Counted from the stretch's first letter, positions 8,363 to 18,970 are shown. The stretch is DNA of 64,000 nt from Acidimicrobiia bacterium (GCA_022821985.1 JAJECP010000008.1:16292-80291), one strand, 5' to 3'. The notes: generated by a model not told the origin, from the letters alone. Translations and numbers: made by a program.

Positions 8363-8758
8363 ATGAGCACGATCTTCACGCGGATCATCGAGGGCGAGCT
8401 GCCCGGGACGTTCGTGTGGCGCGACGACCGCTGCGTTGCGTTCCTGTCCATCAATCCGCTGTCGCCGGGTCACACACTGGTAGTGCCGATCGCCGAGATC
8501 GACCACTGGCTGGATGTCCCGGCGGACCTGCAGGCGCACCTGTTCGATGTGTCCAGACGCATCGGCCAGGCGCAGATGCAGGCATTGAAACCCGAACGCA
8601 TCGGGCTGGTGGTCGCCGGCTTCGAAGTCCCCCACTGCCACATACACGTGTGCCCCGTGAACTCCATGGCCGACATGAACTTCGCCCGTCCGCTGCCGAT
8701 GGCCTCGGCCGATGAGCTGAGCGGGCCCGCCGAAGCCATCCGCGCCGCGCTGGTCTAG
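8363..8758 (+). CDS. HIT-family (histidine triad) nucleotide hydrolase
   Basis: 131 residues, full length for a HIT protein. The triad reads HCHIHVCP (H91, H93, H95), with the middle His the expected nucleophile. The N-terminal TIFTRIIEGELPGTFVWRDD and NPLSPGHTLVVP are family signatures. HIT proteins hydrolyse nucleoside phosphoramidates or dinucleotide polyphosphates; the physiological substrate is unknown. Its stop overlaps the end of the convergent SRAP gene by 4 nt. Confidence 0.92.
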   Translation: MSTIFTRIIEGELPGTFVWRDDRCVAFLSINPLSPGHTLVVPIAEIDHWLDVPADLQAHLFDVSRRIGQAQMQALKPERIGLVVAGFEVPHCHIHVCPVNSMADMNFARPLPMASADELSGPAEAIRAALV

Positions 8759-9504
8759 AAGAGCCGGACTGGCGCCGCTTCGGCGGGGTCCGCGGGCTCG
8801 ATGAGACTGGCATCGCTGTTGCGGACGTTGCCGACGGCGCGGCCGACTTGATGCGAGTGCAGAATGCCTTCGGCAGCAGGTGCGCACATGGCCGACAGCA
8901 TGTCGATGCCGTCGTTGGCGGGATCCAGCCACGCATCCCACGCCGATCGCTCCAACAGCACCGGCATGCGGTCGTGAATCGGCCCCATGAAATCGTTCGC
9001 TGCCGTCGTCAACACCGTTGCGGAGTGCAGCACGCGCCGTTCCGAGACTGGGCCGCTGCTGCCGGAAGGGTCCTCGGGCGGCCACCATCGCTCCCACAGG
9101 CCCGCCATGGCGAGCATGCCGCCATCCGTACGCGTGATGTAATGCGGGAGCGGGCGCTCATCGGGGCTCGTCCCCTTCGGCGCTCTTGGCCACTCATAGA
9201 AGCCATCTGCCGGCACGATGCAGCGACGCCGCTTGAATGCACTGCGGAACGCGTTCTTGGTGGACGCTGTCTCGGAGCGTGCATTGAACAGCGGCGGGCC
9301 CTTCGTGGGGTCGGCTGACCAAGCAGGCACGAGGCCCCACCGAAATGTCTCGAGACTGCGGGCATTGTCGTTGCCCACCACGGCCACGATGTCGGCAGTG
9401 GGCGCCACGTTGTAGCTGCGGGGTGCGTCGAAACCCGGCAGCGGGGTGTCGAAGTGCGCCGCTATCTGTTCGAGACTGGCTGCCGAGACAAACCGTCCGC
9501 ACAT
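8755..9504 (-). CDS. SRAP-domain protein (abasic-site DNA-protein crosslinker, YedK/HMCES family)
   Basis: 249 residues. Cys2 directly after the initiator Met (MCGRF) is the residue that forms the thiazolidine crosslink to abasic sites in single-stranded DNA. The other family residues are present: N75 in FNARSE, E104 in DGFYEW and a His in IHDRMPV (about 177). The start is fixed by the need for Cys2. Family members shield abasic sites at replication forks. The region between residues 105 and 160 has a Pro/Ser-rich loop longer than in YedK. Confidence 0.93.
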   Translation of the reverse strand: MCGRFVSAASLEQIAAHFDTPLPGFDAPRSYNVAPTADIVAVVGNDNARSLETFRWGLVPAWSADPTKGPPLFNARSETASTKNAFRSAFKRRRCIVPADGFYEWPRAPKGTSPDERPLPHYITRTDGGMLAMAGLWERWWPPEDPSGSSGPVSERRVLHSATVLTTAANDFMGPIHDRMPVLLERSAWDAWLDPANDGIDMLSAMCAPAAEGILHSHQVGRAVGNVRNSDASLIEPADPAEAAPVRLF

Positions 9505-9537
9505 GCGCTTGCCGCCTCGTCGGGTGGCGTCGCCCGG

Positions 9538-11220
9538 TTATACGTAGGTGGAGCCCTTCATGGCTCCGCGGTCCTGGCGGATCTCCACGTTGACCAGTGC
9601 CGGCAGACCCGAGTCGAAGGCTCGCTGAAGCGCAGGTGCGATCTGGTCAGGCTCGGTCACGTGCTCGCCGTGGCCGCCCATGGCCTCGACCACCTTGTCG
9701 TAGCGGGTGTAGTTCAGCTCGGTGGCCACCACCCGGTCCTGGCCGTAGAGGCCGGCCTGAGGACGCAGCATCTGGCCCCACGCCGCATCGTTGCCCACGA
9801 CTCCCACGATGGGCAGCCCGAATCGCACGGCCGTGTCGTACTCGAAGCCGTTGAGCCCGAACGAGCCGTCGCCGTAGACGATCAGCACCCGCTTGTCCGG
9901 GTGCGCCTTCTGCGCCGCCAGCGCGAACGGCATCCCGACACCGAGCGTGCCGAGCGGTCCCGGGTCCATCCAGGTGCCGCGCCTGGGCACCTGGATCACC
10001 TTGGAGGCCTGCGCCACGATGTCGCCGCCGTCGCCGATCACAATCATGTCGTCGGTGACGGCGTCGGCAATCTCGCGGCACAGCCGCAGCGGGTCGATCG
10101 GCACCTCGTCGCTGTTGAGCTCCGCGCTGCGGGCCTCGTCCAGCTCGGCTTCGCGCGTGCGCAGCGCCGCAAGCTGTGCACTGGCGTCCACGGTCACGCC
10201 GGTGGCCTTGAATACGTCGAGCAGCGCATCGAAGTTGGCACCGAGGTTGCCGACGAGACTGACATCGGCGGGGCGGTTCTGGCCGATGAGCGTCTCGTCC
10301 AGGTCGAGTTGCACGATGCGGGCGTCCGCCGGGATGGCGCGGCCGAACTTCATGCGGAAGTCGAGCGGCGTGCCGGCCAGGATCACCACGTCAGCGGCTT
10401 CGAGTGCTTCCTTGCGAGTGAGCGAGAGAAACGACGGGTGATCCCACGGGATCTCCCCGCGCGCCATGCCGTTCACGTAACACGGCACGGACGTGGCATC
10501 CAGGAATGCAGCCAACGCATCGCCGCCTTCGCTCCATTTCAGCGCCGTACCGGCCATCACGACGGGCCGTTCCGCTGAGGCGATCAACTGGGCTGCCTGT
10601 TCCACCAGAGGGGCTGCAGCGGCAGCGGCCACCCGGTAGTCGCGAAACCGGGGCACCTCGACGGCGTCAAGATCGACCCGCCCATGCAGGATGTCCATGG
10701 GTATCTCGAGAAAGGCCGGGCCGGGCACACCGCTGAGTGCCGTGCGCACGGCCAGCTCGATGTACTCGGCGATGCGGCGGGTTTCCCCGCACGCACCCGA
10801 CCATTTGGTCACCGGCCGCATGAGCGACACATGGTCCATCTCCTGCAGCGAGCCGCGGCCGGCGTGCTTGAACGGCCCCTGGCCGCCGAAGACGAGGATC
10901 GGCGAATTGGCTCGCCAGGCATTCGCGACGCCAGTGACGCCGTCGGTTACCCCGGGGCCCGCGGTGAGGATGGCCACGCCCACCTTGCCCGGGTGCAGGC
11001 GGGCCCACGCGTCGGCGGCATGTGTCGCGGCTTGCTCGTGACGGACGTCGACCACCTCGATGCCCTCGTCGAGACAGCCGTCGTAGATGCCCATGACGTG
11101 CCCGCCCGACAGGGTGAACACGCATTCCACGCCCGCGGCCTTCAGCGCCTTTGCGGCGAGCTTGCCGCCATGGGTCTCGGTGGCGGTCACGCCCAGCGCT
11201 CGCCGTTCCTTGCCGCTCAT
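9538..11220 (-). CDS. Thiamine-diphosphate-dependent enzyme, IlvG-like acetolactate synthase homologue
   Basis: 560 residues with the three-domain ThDP fold. The N-terminal Pyr domain has FTLSGGHVMGIYDG and the catalytic Glu in VRHEQAATHAADAWAR; the middle domain follows. The C-terminal PP domain has the ThDP motif GDGSFGLNGFEYDTA ending in VVGNDAAWGQ. It resembles mycobacterial IlvG (Rv1820), which lies near pgsA2 and gcvH there as here. It lacks a neighbouring small subunit (ilvN), so ordinary branched-chain synthesis is doubtful; a 2-hydroxyacyl-CoA lyase or carboligase role is possible. The start ATG 11218-11220 has GGAGG 6 nt upstream, better than the longer frame to 11250. Confidence 0.85.
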   Translation of the reverse strand: MSGKERRALGVTATETHGGKLAAKALKAAGVECVFTLSGGHVMGIYDGCLDEGIEVVDVRHEQAATHAADAWARLHPGKVGVAILTAGPGVTDGVTGVANAWRANSPILVFGGQGPFKHAGRGSLQEMDHVSLMRPVTKWSGACGETRRIAEYIELAVRTALSGVPGPAFLEIPMDILHGRVDLDAVEVPRFRDYRVAAAAAAPLVEQAAQLIASAERPVVMAGTALKWSEGGDALAAFLDATSVPCYVNGMARGEIPWDHPSFLSLTRKEALEAADVVILAGTPLDFRMKFGRAIPADARIVQLDLDETLIGQNRPADVSLVGNLGANFDALLDVFKATGVTVDASAQLAALRTREAELDEARSAELNSDEVPIDPLRLCREIADAVTDDMIVIGDGGDIVAQASKVIQVPRRGTWMDPGPLGTLGVGMPFALAAQKAHPDKRVLIVYGDGSFGLNGFEYDTAVRFGLPIVGVVGNDAAWGQMLRPQAGLYGQDRVVATELNYTRYDKVVEAMGGHGEHVTEPDQIAPALQRAFDSGLPALVNVEIRQDRGAMKGSTYV

Positions 11221-11358
11221 CTGGAACCTCCGCAACAATTCCTGCCGCAAGAGCTTGGCATGCGGCCTACCTTTGCGCCGCGGTTCCCAGCCGTCTATCG
11301 CCCGCGGAGCGCGGTGCCTCTCATGCTTTCAGCCCCCTCCGGGACCGGCTGGCGCGAA

Positions 11359-11386
11359 GAGCCGCACCAGCGAACCGGTGCGGCTC
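11359..11386 (-). terminator. Perfect 10-bp hairpin downstream of leuS
   Basis: Arms 11359-11368 and 11377-11386 are fully complementary, with an 8-nt loop. It lies about 100 nt past the leuS stop, in the gap before the IlvG-like gene. There is no long T-run after it on the minus strand, only TTC, so intrinsic termination is uncertain; it could also be a protein-binding or RNA-stability hairpin. Confidence 0.4.
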
Positions 11387-11449
11387 CGAGCGACCCGAAG
11401 GCCAAGGGCCGAGAGAAGGTTCTCCGCCGCGTACTTGAGCCACCCGGCG

Positions 11450-11474
11450 TCGGGTTCGATTCCCGATCGGTCCA
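11450..11474 (+). other. tRNA T-arm-like sequence (possible tRNA remnant)
   Basis: A T-stem/loop with the invariant GGTTCGATTCC core is followed by a 7-nt strand and A. That strand could pair with either 11342-11348 or 11406-11412 as an acceptor stem. No D-arm or anticodon arm with U33 can be folded in between, so this is not an intact tRNA gene. It may be a decayed tRNA or a chance match. Confidence 0.25.
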
Positions 11475-11483
11475 CTGCCCAGC

Positions 11484-14369
11484 CTAGCTGAGCACGATGT
11501 TCACCAGCTTGCCCGGTACGGTCACGACGCGCCGGATGTCTGCGCCGGCGGTGAGCTGGGCGATGCGTTCGTCGGCCTTCGCCGCAACTTCGAGATCGGC
11601 TGGCGAGATGCCGGCGTCGACCGTGATCCGGCTGCGGACCTTGCCGTTCACCTGCACGGGCACCTCGATCACCTCGGCCGCCAGCATCGCAGGATCCGCC
11701 AGTGGGAACGGCGCATAGACGACCGTGGTCGTATTGCCCAGCTTCGACCACAGCTCCTCGGCCAAGTGCGGCACCAGCGGCGCCAGCAGGCGCACCAGCA
11801 CGTCGGCGACCGAACGGGGCGTCGCGCCGCCCCGCCGCGTCAGCTCGTTGTTCAGCTCGGTGATGCGGGCGATCGCTGAGTTGAAGCGCAGGTCGGACAT
11901 GGCATCGGTGACCGCGTCGATGGTTCGGTGGACCATGCGCTCGAGGTCAGCGTCGGGTTCGACATCGGCGACCGTGAGTTCGCCGGTCTGCTCGTCGATC
12001 AGGCTCCGCCACACGCGCTGCAGCAGCCGGTGCGAGCCGATCACCGAGTGTGTCTCCCAGGGACGGCCCTGATCGAGCGGACCCATGAACATCTCGTAGG
12101 TTCGCAGCGTGTCGGCCCCGTACGCGCTGTAGATGTCGTCAGGCGTGACTGCGTTGCGCAGCGACTTGCCCATCTTCCCGAAGTGGCGGGTGACCTCGGC
12201 GTCGCCCCAGAAGAACTTGCCGCCGCGCTCGGTGACCTCCGACGCTTCCACGTACACGCCGCGGCTGTCCTGATATGCAGCAGCCTGGATATAGCCCTGG
12301 TTGTACAGCCGGCCGAACGGCTCGGGGCCGCTGACGTGACCCAGGTCGTACAGCACCTTGTGCCAGAAGCGCGCATACAGCAGGTGCAGCACGGCATGCT
12401 CCACGCCGCCGACATAGAGGTCGACACCCCCGACCCCGCCATCGGGGTCAGCCATCCAGTACCGCTCCACCTCGGGATCCACCAGGGTGTCGTCGTTGGC
12501 GGGATCGAGGTAGCGCAGGTAGTACCAGCACGATCCGGCCCACTGGGGCATCGTGCTCAGCTCGCGACGGTATGTGCGCTCGCCGTCGCCCAGGTCGTAG
12601 GTGGCGGTGGCCCACTCGGTGGCACGGCCGAGCGGCGGCTCAGGTTCCGACGACTCGTCCAGCGCCCGGGGTGCCCAGTCGATCAGCTCGGGCAGCTCCA
12701 CCGGCAATTCGGCCTCGGGCACCGCCAGGGGAAGGCCCGTCTCGTCGAACACGATCGGGAACGGCTCGCCCCAGTAACGCTGCCGGCTGAACAGCCAGTC
12801 GCGCAGCTTGTACGTGACCGTGCGGCGGCCGCAACTCCGCTCTTCCAGCCAGTCGCAGATGGCGTCGATGGCGTCGTCCTTTCCCAAGCCGTTCAGGAAG
12901 TCGCTGTTGATGGCCAGCCCGGGACCGTCGTAGGCCTCGCCGTCGAAATCTGGCGGCGGCTGCACCGTGCGCATGATCGGCAGCCCGAACTGGACGGAGA
13001 AGTCCCAGTCGCGCTGGTCCTCCCCCGGCACCGACATGACCGCGCCCGTGCCGTAGTCGATCAGCACGTAGTCGGCGACGAACACCGGCACAGGCTCACC
13101 GGTCGTGGGCACGCGGCAGTTCAGTCCCAGCCATACGCCGGTCTTGTCTCGCTCGGTCTGGCGCTGCAAGTCGGTCATCGCGGCCGCCTGGGCCCGGTAT
13201 GCGTGGAGGGCCTCACGGGGCGTAGCGGCACCCCCGGTCCAGCGCGGATCGGTATCCGCTGGCCACTCGTCCGCGACCAGCTCGTCGACCAGTGGGTGCT
13301 CGGGAGCCAACAGCATCGCCGTCGTCCCGTAGATCGTGTCGGGACGGGTGGTGAACACCTCGATGGCTGAGCCGGAGCTGTTCGCATTGGACATGGCTGA
13401 ACCAGAGCTGCCGGGCTCGACGTCGGTCGCGAAGCTGATGTATGCGCCCTCGCTTCGGCCGATCCAGTTGCGCTGCATGAGCTTGACGCTCTCGAACCAG
13501 TCCACCCGGTCGAGATCGGCTAGCAGCCGGTCGGCATACGCCGTGATGCGCATCATCCACTGCTTCATCGGGCGGCGGAAGACCGGATGGTTGCCCCGGT
13601 CGGAGCGTCCCTCGTTGGTGACCTCCTCGTTGGCCAGCACCGTTCCCAGCGCAGGGCACCAGTTGACCGGTGCTTCGCCCAGATAGGCCAGGCGATGTTC
13701 GTCCAGCTCGACACGCCGCTCGACATCGCTCATCTCGGCCCACACAGCACCGCTGGTGGTGGTCTTCTGCCCGTTCTCGAACAGCTCGATCAACTCCGCT
13801 ATCGGGCGGGCTCGCTGCGCGTCGGTGTCGTACCAGGAATTGAAGATTTGCAGGAAGATCCACTGCGTCCAGCGGTAGTACTCGACGTCGGTGGTGGCCA
13901 GCGAACGCTGGTCGTCGTGCCCGAGCCCCAGCCGGGCCAGCTGGCGCGACATGTTGGCAATGTTCCGCTCGGTATTGACGCGGGGGTGCTCGCCGGTCTG
14001 GCGGGCATGCTCCTCCGCAGGCAGGCCGAACGCGTCGTAGCCCATCGGGTGCAGCACCACGTAGCCGCACATGCGCTTGAAACGCGCATACACGTCGGTG
14101 CCGATGTAGCCCAGCGGGTGCCCCACATGCAGTCCCGAACCCGACGGGTACGGGAACATGTCCATGATGAAGAGCTTGTTCTTGCTGGTTGCCGGGTCGC
14201 TCTGCGTGCCAATGGGATTAGGCGTGCGGTAGGTGCCGTCGGCCTTCCACCGCTCCTGCCAGCGCAGCTCGATCTCGTTCGCCATCTCGGCGTTGTAGCG
14301 ATACGGAGGGAGCTCGCTCCCCTCAGCTGAGTGCGCGACAGCGACATCGGCCGACGAGGGGGGATTCAT
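11484..14369 (-). CDS. leuS: Leucyl-tRNA synthetase
   Basis: 961-residue class I synthetase that charges tRNA-Leu in the cytoplasm. The HIGH signature is [17 protein letters not shown] and the KMSKS loop reads [10 protein letters not shown]. The CP1 editing domain lies between ([31 protein letters not shown]). A Ser/Gly/Asn-rich insertion ([20 protein letters not shown]) interrupts the region before the editing domain; two copies of a short GSA-type unit look like local slippage. The N terminus carries about 35 extra residues before [11 protein letters not shown]. The ATG at 14369 has no ribosome binding site but has a CATCCT box 7 nt upstream. Confidence 0.97.
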   Translation of the reverse strand: MNPPSSADVAVAHSAEGSELPPYRYNAEMANEIELRWQERWKADGTYRTPNPIGTQSDPATSKNKLFIMDMFPYPSGSGLHVGHPLGYIGTDVYARFKRMCGYVVLHPMGYDAFGLPAEEHARQTGEHPRVNTERNIANMSRQLARLGLGHDDQRSLATTDVEYYRWTQWIFLQIFNSWYDTDAQRARPIAELIELFENGQKTTTSGAVWAEMSDVERRVELDEHRLAYLGEAPVNWCPALGTVLANEEVTNEGRSDRGNHPVFRRPMKQWMMRITAYADRLLADLDRVDWFESVKLMQRNWIGRSEGAYISFATDVEPGSSGSAMSNANSSGSAIEVFTTRPDTIYGTTAMLLAPEHPLVDELVADEWPADTDPRWTGGAATPREALHAYRAQAAAMTDLQRQTERDKTGVWLGLNCRVPTTGEPVPVFVADYVLIDYGTGAVMSVPGEDQRDWDFSVQFGLPIMRTVQPPPDFDGEAYDGPGLAINSDFLNGLGKDDAIDAICDWLEERSCGRRTVTYKLRDWLFSRQRYWGEPFPIVFDETGLPLAVPEAELPVELPELIDWAPRALDESSEPEPPLGRATEWATATYDLGDGERTYRRELSTMPQWAGSCWYYLRYLDPANDDTLVDPEVERYWMADPDGGVGGVDLYVGGVEHAVLHLLYARFWHKVLYDLGHVSGPEPFGRLYNQGYIQAAAYQDSRGVYVEASEVTERGGKFFWGDAEVTRHFGKMGKSLRNAVTPDDIYSAYGADTLRTYEMFMGPLDQGRPWETHSVIGSHRLLQRVWRSLIDEQTGELTVADVEPDADLERMVHRTIDAVTDAMSDLRFNSAIARITELNNELTRRGGATPRSVADVLVRLLAPLVPHLAEELWSKLGNTTTVVYAPFPLADPAMLAAEVIEVPVQVNGKVRSRITVDAGISPADLEVAAKADERIAQLTAGADIRRVVTVPGKLVNIVLS

Positions 14370-14451
14370 GCGGCAAAGGATGCCACGGTCACCCGCAAAT
14401 CACTAAGAGAGAGCCACGAGAGAACCACATTCCCGTCCGGAAGTCGACCGC

Positions 14452-14457
14452 TACCCT
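14452..14457 (+). promoter_or_regulatory. -10-like box TACCCT before mutA
   Basis: TACCCT, 7-nt spacer, GTG 14465; this is probably the promoter of the mutA-mutB unit. Confidence 0.55.
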
Positions 14458-14464
14458 GCGGACC

Positions 14465-16012
14465 GTGGCCCGCACGCCCCCATCGCAGCACGACACCGCG
14501 CTCAGCGATCCCGGCTTCGCCGATGTCTCCGAGAGCGACTGGGAGGCCGCGGCCGAAGGCGCGCTGCGGGGCGAGTCGCTGTCGTCGCTCCGCACGACGC
14601 TGCTCGACGGCATCGAGACCGCCCCGCTGTACACCGCGCATCGCCACGGAACCGAGGCTGACCCGTCGGGCTTGCCCGGCAGCGCACCGTTCGCCCGCGG
14701 CGCCACCGCCGCGAGCGGCGCACAGGGCTGGGAGGTGCGCCAGATCCACGACGTGCGATTTGCGAGCACCCCAGACGCTGTCGCCGTGGACACGACATCG
14801 GGCGTGGGTGCCGTCACCGTCGCCCGGGGCTGGGATGCGAACGACGACTCAGCGCTGCTCGACGCCGCGGTCGGCGATGCCGCCGGTGCCGGCGTGACGA
14901 TCCACCTGCAGTCCGGCGCATCGCCTGCGCACGCCGCGGCTCTGCTGGATGTCTTCGACCATCACGGGGTGGACCGCGCAGGTCTGAAGTCGTGGTTCGG
15001 TCTCGACGCGATCGCCGCGGTCGCGAGCGGTTGGCAGGGCGCCGATTCCGGTAACGGCGCCACGCTCGTCACCTCGATGTGCGCCACAGCGCGCAATGCC
15101 GCAGAGATCGCCCAGCGCTCACCTGGAGCCGTGCCCCTGGAGGCCGATGGTTCGGTCTTCGCCGATGCCGGCGCGGGCGACGCCACCGAACTGGCTGCGA
15201 TGCTCGCGACCGGCGTTGCGTGGCTGCGGGCGATCTGCGACAACGCCGACGGGCCAAAACTCGACCCGGCTGCGGTTGGGGGCCTGCTGGGCTTCACGCT
15301 GTCGGCAGGACCCGACGCATTCCTGGTCACCGCCAAGTGCCGGGCGCTGCGGATGTGCTGGGCCCGTGTGCTGCGCACCTGCGGGGTCGACGGCGCCGGT
15401 GACGGGGGGCCGTCGATGCGGCTCCACGCAGTCACCACGACGGCCATGCTGAGCGCTGTCGACCCATGGGTGAACATGCTGCGGGCCACCACGGCAACCT
15501 TCGGAGCCGCGAATGGCGGTGTCGACGCCATCACCGTCCGACCCTTTGACGCCATCAGCGCCGGTCAGGCGTCGAGCGGCCTGGGATGGCGCGTCGCCGC
15601 CAATACGCAGCTGATCCTTCGCCACGAGAGCCGCATCGGATCGGTCATCGATCCCGCCGGGGGAAGCTGGTACCTCGAAGACCTCACGCGCAAGCTGGCG
15701 CACGCAGCCTGGGACCGCTTTCGAGAGATCGAAGCCACCGGCGGCATGTGCGCTGCGATGGCCAGCGGCGATCTGGAGGCATTGATCGCCGCCGAACGAG
15801 CGCTGCGCGACGAGCAGATCGCGGCGGGCGAGCAGGTGCTCGTCGGCGTCACCGACTTCGTGGACACCCACGCTGAGCCAGCAACGGGGGCGGGCAGCTT
15901 CGTCGGCTGGACGGCCGGCACGCCAGCGGCGGGGCTGGGCGTGCACCGCTGGGCAGCGCCGTATGAAGCCGAGCCGAACGGCGAAGCCGTGACCGGAGCG
16001 GCAGGGCCATGA
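14465..16012 (+). CDS. mutA: Methylmalonyl-CoA mutase, small (beta) subunit
   Basis: 515 residues homologous to the non-catalytic subunit of the heterodimeric mutase, which with MutB interconverts methylmalonyl-CoA and succinyl-CoA. The TIM-barrel half is recognisable: [51 protein letters not shown] segment, [26 protein letters not shown]. It stops just after [10 protein letters not shown], where small subunits usually continue into a degenerate cobalamin-type domain, so it is about 100 residues shorter than typical. The GTG start has a TACCCT box. mutB overlaps its stop by 4 nt. Confidence 0.93.
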   Translation: MARTPPSQHDTALSDPGFADVSESDWEAAAEGALRGESLSSLRTTLLDGIETAPLYTAHRHGTEADPSGLPGSAPFARGATAASGAQGWEVRQIHDVRFASTPDAVAVDTTSGVGAVTVARGWDANDDSALLDAAVGDAAGAGVTIHLQSGASPAHAAALLDVFDHHGVDRAGLKSWFGLDAIAAVASGWQGADSGNGATLVTSMCATARNAAEIAQRSPGAVPLEADGSVFADAGAGDATELAAMLATGVAWLRAICDNADGPKLDPAAVGGLLGFTLSAGPDAFLVTAKCRALRMCWARVLRTCGVDGAGDGGPSMRLHAVTTTAMLSAVDPWVNMLRATTATFGAANGGVDAITVRPFDAISAGQASSGLGWRVAANTQLILRHESRIGSVIDPAGGSWYLEDLTRKLAHAAWDRFREIEATGGMCAAMASGDLEALIAAERALRDEQIAAGEQVLVGVTDFVDTHAEPATGAGSFVGWTAGTPAAGLGVHRWAAPYEAEPNGEAVTGAAGP

Positions 16013-18330
16013 GCGTCATCGGGGACTTCTCGAACCTCCAGCTCGATGACGCTCGGCCGGACCGACGGAATGCGAACGGCGCGAGCCGCCCTGAGTCATC
16101 GACACGACCTGAATCGTCGGCAAGAGCAGTGTGGGCGGAGCGATTCGCCTCCGAGACCGGGCGTTCTCCCGCTCACAGCACCACGCCCGAAGGCATCGAC
16201 ATCGCACCGCTGTACGTCGCCGCGGACGTCGCCGACCTCTACGACAGCGAATCCGATGCCAGCGGGGACGGCTCCGGGGGGCGCACGTACCTCGACGGCT
16301 ACCCCGGTTTCGCCCCGTACCTGCGCGGCCCGTACCCCACGATGTACACAAACCAGCCGTGGACGATCCGCCAGTACGCCGGCTTCTCCACCGCCGAGGA
16401 CTCCAACGCGTTCTACCGGCGCAATCTGGCCGCGGGGCAGCGCGGCCTGTCGGTCGCCTTTGACCTTGCAACCCACCGGGGCTACGACTCGGACCACCCC
16501 AGGGTGAGCTCAGACGTGGGCATGGCAGGTGTGGCCATCGATTCGATCCTCGACATGCGCACGCTGTTCGACGGCATCCCGCTCGACCGCATGAGCGTGT
16601 CGATGACCATGAACGGCGCCGTGCTGCCGGTGCTGGCGCTCTATGTGGTGGCCGCCGAGGAGCAGGGCGTTGCTGCCGCACAGCTGACCGGGACCATCCA
16701 GAACGACATCCTCAAGGAGTTCATGGTCCGCAACACCTACATCTACCCGCCTCAGCCCTCCATGCGGATCATCAGCGACATCTTCGAGTTCACCTCCGCC
16801 GAGATGCCTCGCTACAACTCGATCTCGATCTCCGGCTATCACATGCAGGAAGCCGGAGCGACTGCTGATCTCGAGCTGGGCTACACGCTGGCCGACGGCC
16901 TCGAATACCTGCGCTGCGGCATCGGCGCCGGCATGGGCATCGACGATTTCGCCCCGCGCCTGAGCTTCTTCTGGGGCATCGGCATGGACTTCTTCATGGA
17001 AGTCGCCAAGCTGCGGGCCGCCCGGCTGCTGTGGGCCAAGCTCGTCGCCGGCTTCGGGCCCGAGAATCCACGATCGCTGTCGCTGCGAACGCACTGCCAG
17101 ACCTCTGGCTGGTCGCTCACCGCCCAGGATCCGTACAACAACGTGGTGCGCACCTGCATCGAGGCCATGGCCGCTGTCGACGGCCACACCCAGAGCCTGC
17201 ACACCAACGCCTTCGACGAGGCGTTGGCGTTGCCAAGCGACTTCAGTGCCCGCATCGCCCGCAATACGCAGCTGTTCTTGCAGCACGAAGCCGGCGCGAC
17301 CCGGGTGATCGACCCCTGGGGCGGGAGCTACTACGTGGAGCGGCTCACCGCCGAGCTGGCGCAGCGAGCCGCCGGCCACATCGACGAGATCGAGCAGCTC
17401 GGCGGCATGGCTCGCGCCATCGAGGCCGGCATTCCCAAGATGCGCATCGAGGAAGCCGCGGCGCGCACCCAGGCCCGCATCGAGGCCGGGCAGCGCACGG
17501 TGGTCGGGGTCAATCGCTTCAGGTCCGAGCTGCAGAACGAGGTCGACATCTTGCGAGTCGACAACGCCGAAGTGCGAAGCGCGCAGCTAGCGAAGCTGGA
17601 CCGCCTGCGGGCCGGCCGCGACGCCGATGCGGTGCAACGCTCGCTGGACGCGTTGCGTGCAGTGGCCCGCAGCGGCGAGGGCAACCTGCTGGCTGCATCC
17701 GTCGACGCGGCGCGCTGCCATGCCACCGTGGGGGAGATCAGCGCGGCGATGGAGGACGCCTTCGGGCGGCACACTGCCCAGATACGCACGATCAGCGGCG
17801 TGTACGGGAGCGAGATGGCTGGCGACAGTTCGGGTGACGATGGCACAGCCGCAGGCGACGGCAGCATCCCTCCGATGGCGGCTGCCGTCGATGCCGTACG
17901 CAACCGGGTAGCTGCCTTCGGCGAGCAGACCGGGAGGCGGCCGCGCATCCTCATCGCGAAGATGGGCCAGGACGGCCATGACCGGGGCCAGAAAGTGGTG
18001 GCCACGGCCTACGCGGACCTGGGATTCGACGTCGACATCGGCCCGCTGTTCAGCACCCCCGCCGAAACGGCTCGCCAAGCCGTCGAGAACGACGTCCACG
18101 TGGTCGGCGCCTCGTCGCTCGCCGCGGGCCACTTGACGCTGGTGCCGGAGCTGCGGGCTGCGCTGGCAGAACTCGGCCGGCCCGACATCCTGATCGTGGT
18201 CGGCGGCGTCATCCCGGCACAGGACTTCGACGCGCTGCGCGCGGCAGGCGCCGCCGCGATCTACCCGCCGGGAACGGTCATCGCCGAAGCCGCCGCCCAG
18301 ATGCTGGACCTGCTCAAGCGGGACGGCTAG
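16009..18330 (+). CDS. mutB: Methylmalonyl-CoA mutase, large (catalytic, B12-binding) subunit
   Basis: 773 residues. The substrate barrel shows [34 protein letters not shown] and [20 protein letters not shown]. The C-terminal cobalamin domain carries [11 protein letters not shown], with the axial His at about residue 657. Between them is a Gly/Ser/Asp-rich linker ([20 protein letters not shown]) longer than usual. The enzyme isomerises (R)-methylmalonyl-CoA to succinyl-CoA and so feeds propionyl-CoA into the TCA cycle. ATG overlaps the mutA stop (ATGA), indicating coupled translation and equal stoichiometry. The chaperone meaB follows about 650 nt downstream. Confidence 0.97.
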   Translation: MSVIGDFSNLQLDDARPDRRNANGASRPESSTRPESSARAVWAERFASETGRSPAHSTTPEGIDIAPLYVAADVADLYDSESDASGDGSGGRTYLDGYPGFAPYLRGPYPTMYTNQPWTIRQYAGFSTAEDSNAFYRRNLAAGQRGLSVAFDLATHRGYDSDHPRVSSDVGMAGVAIDSILDMRTLFDGIPLDRMSVSMTMNGAVLPVLALYVVAAEEQGVAAAQLTGTIQNDILKEFMVRNTYIYPPQPSMRIISDIFEFTSAEMPRYNSISISGYHMQEAGATADLELGYTLADGLEYLRCGIGAGMGIDDFAPRLSFFWGIGMDFFMEVAKLRAARLLWAKLVAGFGPENPRSLSLRTHCQTSGWSLTAQDPYNNVVRTCIEAMAAVDGHTQSLHTNAFDEALALPSDFSARIARNTQLFLQHEAGATRVIDPWGGSYYVERLTAELAQRAAGHIDEIEQLGGMARAIEAGIPKMRIEEAAARTQARIEAGQRTVVGVNRFRSELQNEVDILRVDNAEVRSAQLAKLDRLRAGRDADAVQRSLDALRAVARSGEGNLLAASVDAARCHATVGEISAAMEDAFGRHTAQIRTISGVYGSEMAGDSSGDDGTAAGDGSIPPMAAAVDAVRNRVAAFGEQTGRRPRILIAKMGQDGHDRGQKVVATAYADLGFDVDIGPLFSTPAETARQAVENDVHVVGASSLAAGHLTLVPELRAALAELGRPDILIVVGGVIPAQDFDALRAAGAAAIYPPGTVIAEAAAQMLDLLKRDG

Positions 18331-18351
18331 CGCCCCGCAACCGCCGCCGGC

Positions 18352-18906
18352 TCAGCGGTGGCGACCGCCCACGTTGCGGACCTTCTTCTTGGCCCGAGCA
18401 GCGCGGTACGCAGAGCTGGAAGCCGCTCGCATGCCGCGAGGCGCTGCTGCAAGCCGGGCATCGGCATCATCGAGATGGCTGTGATAGCGGCGGTGCACCC
18501 ACAGCTTCTCGCTGCCGACCACGATCTGCCCCCACGCCGAGCCGCGGATGTCAAACGGCTCGACACGTTCGATGCGGTCGAGCAGCTCGACCGGCTTGGC
18601 CGGCCGCAGCGCTCGGGTGCGCATGACCACGATGTCGGCATCGGTCAACGCGAGCAGGCGGTAACGCGACATGGTCAGCACTGCCGCTGTCGCGAAGACC
18701 GTCGTGGAGATCAGGCTGACCTGCACCCAAGGCAGGTCCACCGTCAACACGATGCCGGCCAGCGCCGCCACGCCGATCACCAGCATGGAGAAGGGGTGCA
18801 TGCCGCCCTGCGCCGGCACGAGCGCGTGCAGGTGGTCGCCTTGGTTCAGATACTGCTCAGCGGGGTGGGAACGGTCCCCCGTGCGCATCCGCTTCAGCAA
18901 TCCCAC
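18352..18906 (-). CDS. Bacterial PH-domain-like membrane protein, function unknown
   Basis: 184 residues. Two hydrophobic segments are adjacent (MLVIGVAALAGIVLTVDLPW and VSLISTTVFATAAVLTM). They are followed by a YRLLALTDADIVVMRTRAL strand pattern and GSAWGQIVVGSEKLWVHRRY, resembling the bPH (YdbS/YdbT) fold. The C terminus is rich in Arg, Lys and Ala. The frame is open to GTG 18912; GTG 18906 is preferred because CACAAT lies 6 nt before it. It is oriented against mutAB and meaB, splitting the mutase genes. No function can be assigned. Confidence 0.65.
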   Translation of the reverse strand: MGLLKRMRTGDRSHPAEQYLNQGDHLHALVPAQGGMHPFSMLVIGVAALAGIVLTVDLPWVQVSLISTTVFATAAVLTMSRYRLLALTDADIVVMRTRALRPAKPVELLDRIERVEPFDIRGSAWGQIVVGSEKLWVHRRYHSHLDDADARLAAAPRGMRAASSSAYRAARAKKKVRNVGGRHR

Positions 18907-18964
18907 CCGCACATTGTGCCCGAAGTGCCGGTGCGCGCAGGCAGGCCGTCGCAGTGGCTCCCGG

Positions 18965-18970
18965 TACCTT
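18965..18970 (+). promoter_or_regulatory. -10-like box TACCTT before meaB
   Basis: TACCTT, 7-nt spacer, ATG 18978. It shows meaB is not simply read from the mutAB promoter. Confidence 0.55.

Noticed and set aside
11342..11474. A complete tRNA gene (or tRNA-Sec) around the orphan T-arm
   Set aside because: No 17-nt anticodon arm with U33 and 5 paired bases can be formed in any register, and no TCA triplet for a Sec anticodon occurs on the plus strand between the candidate acceptor strands.
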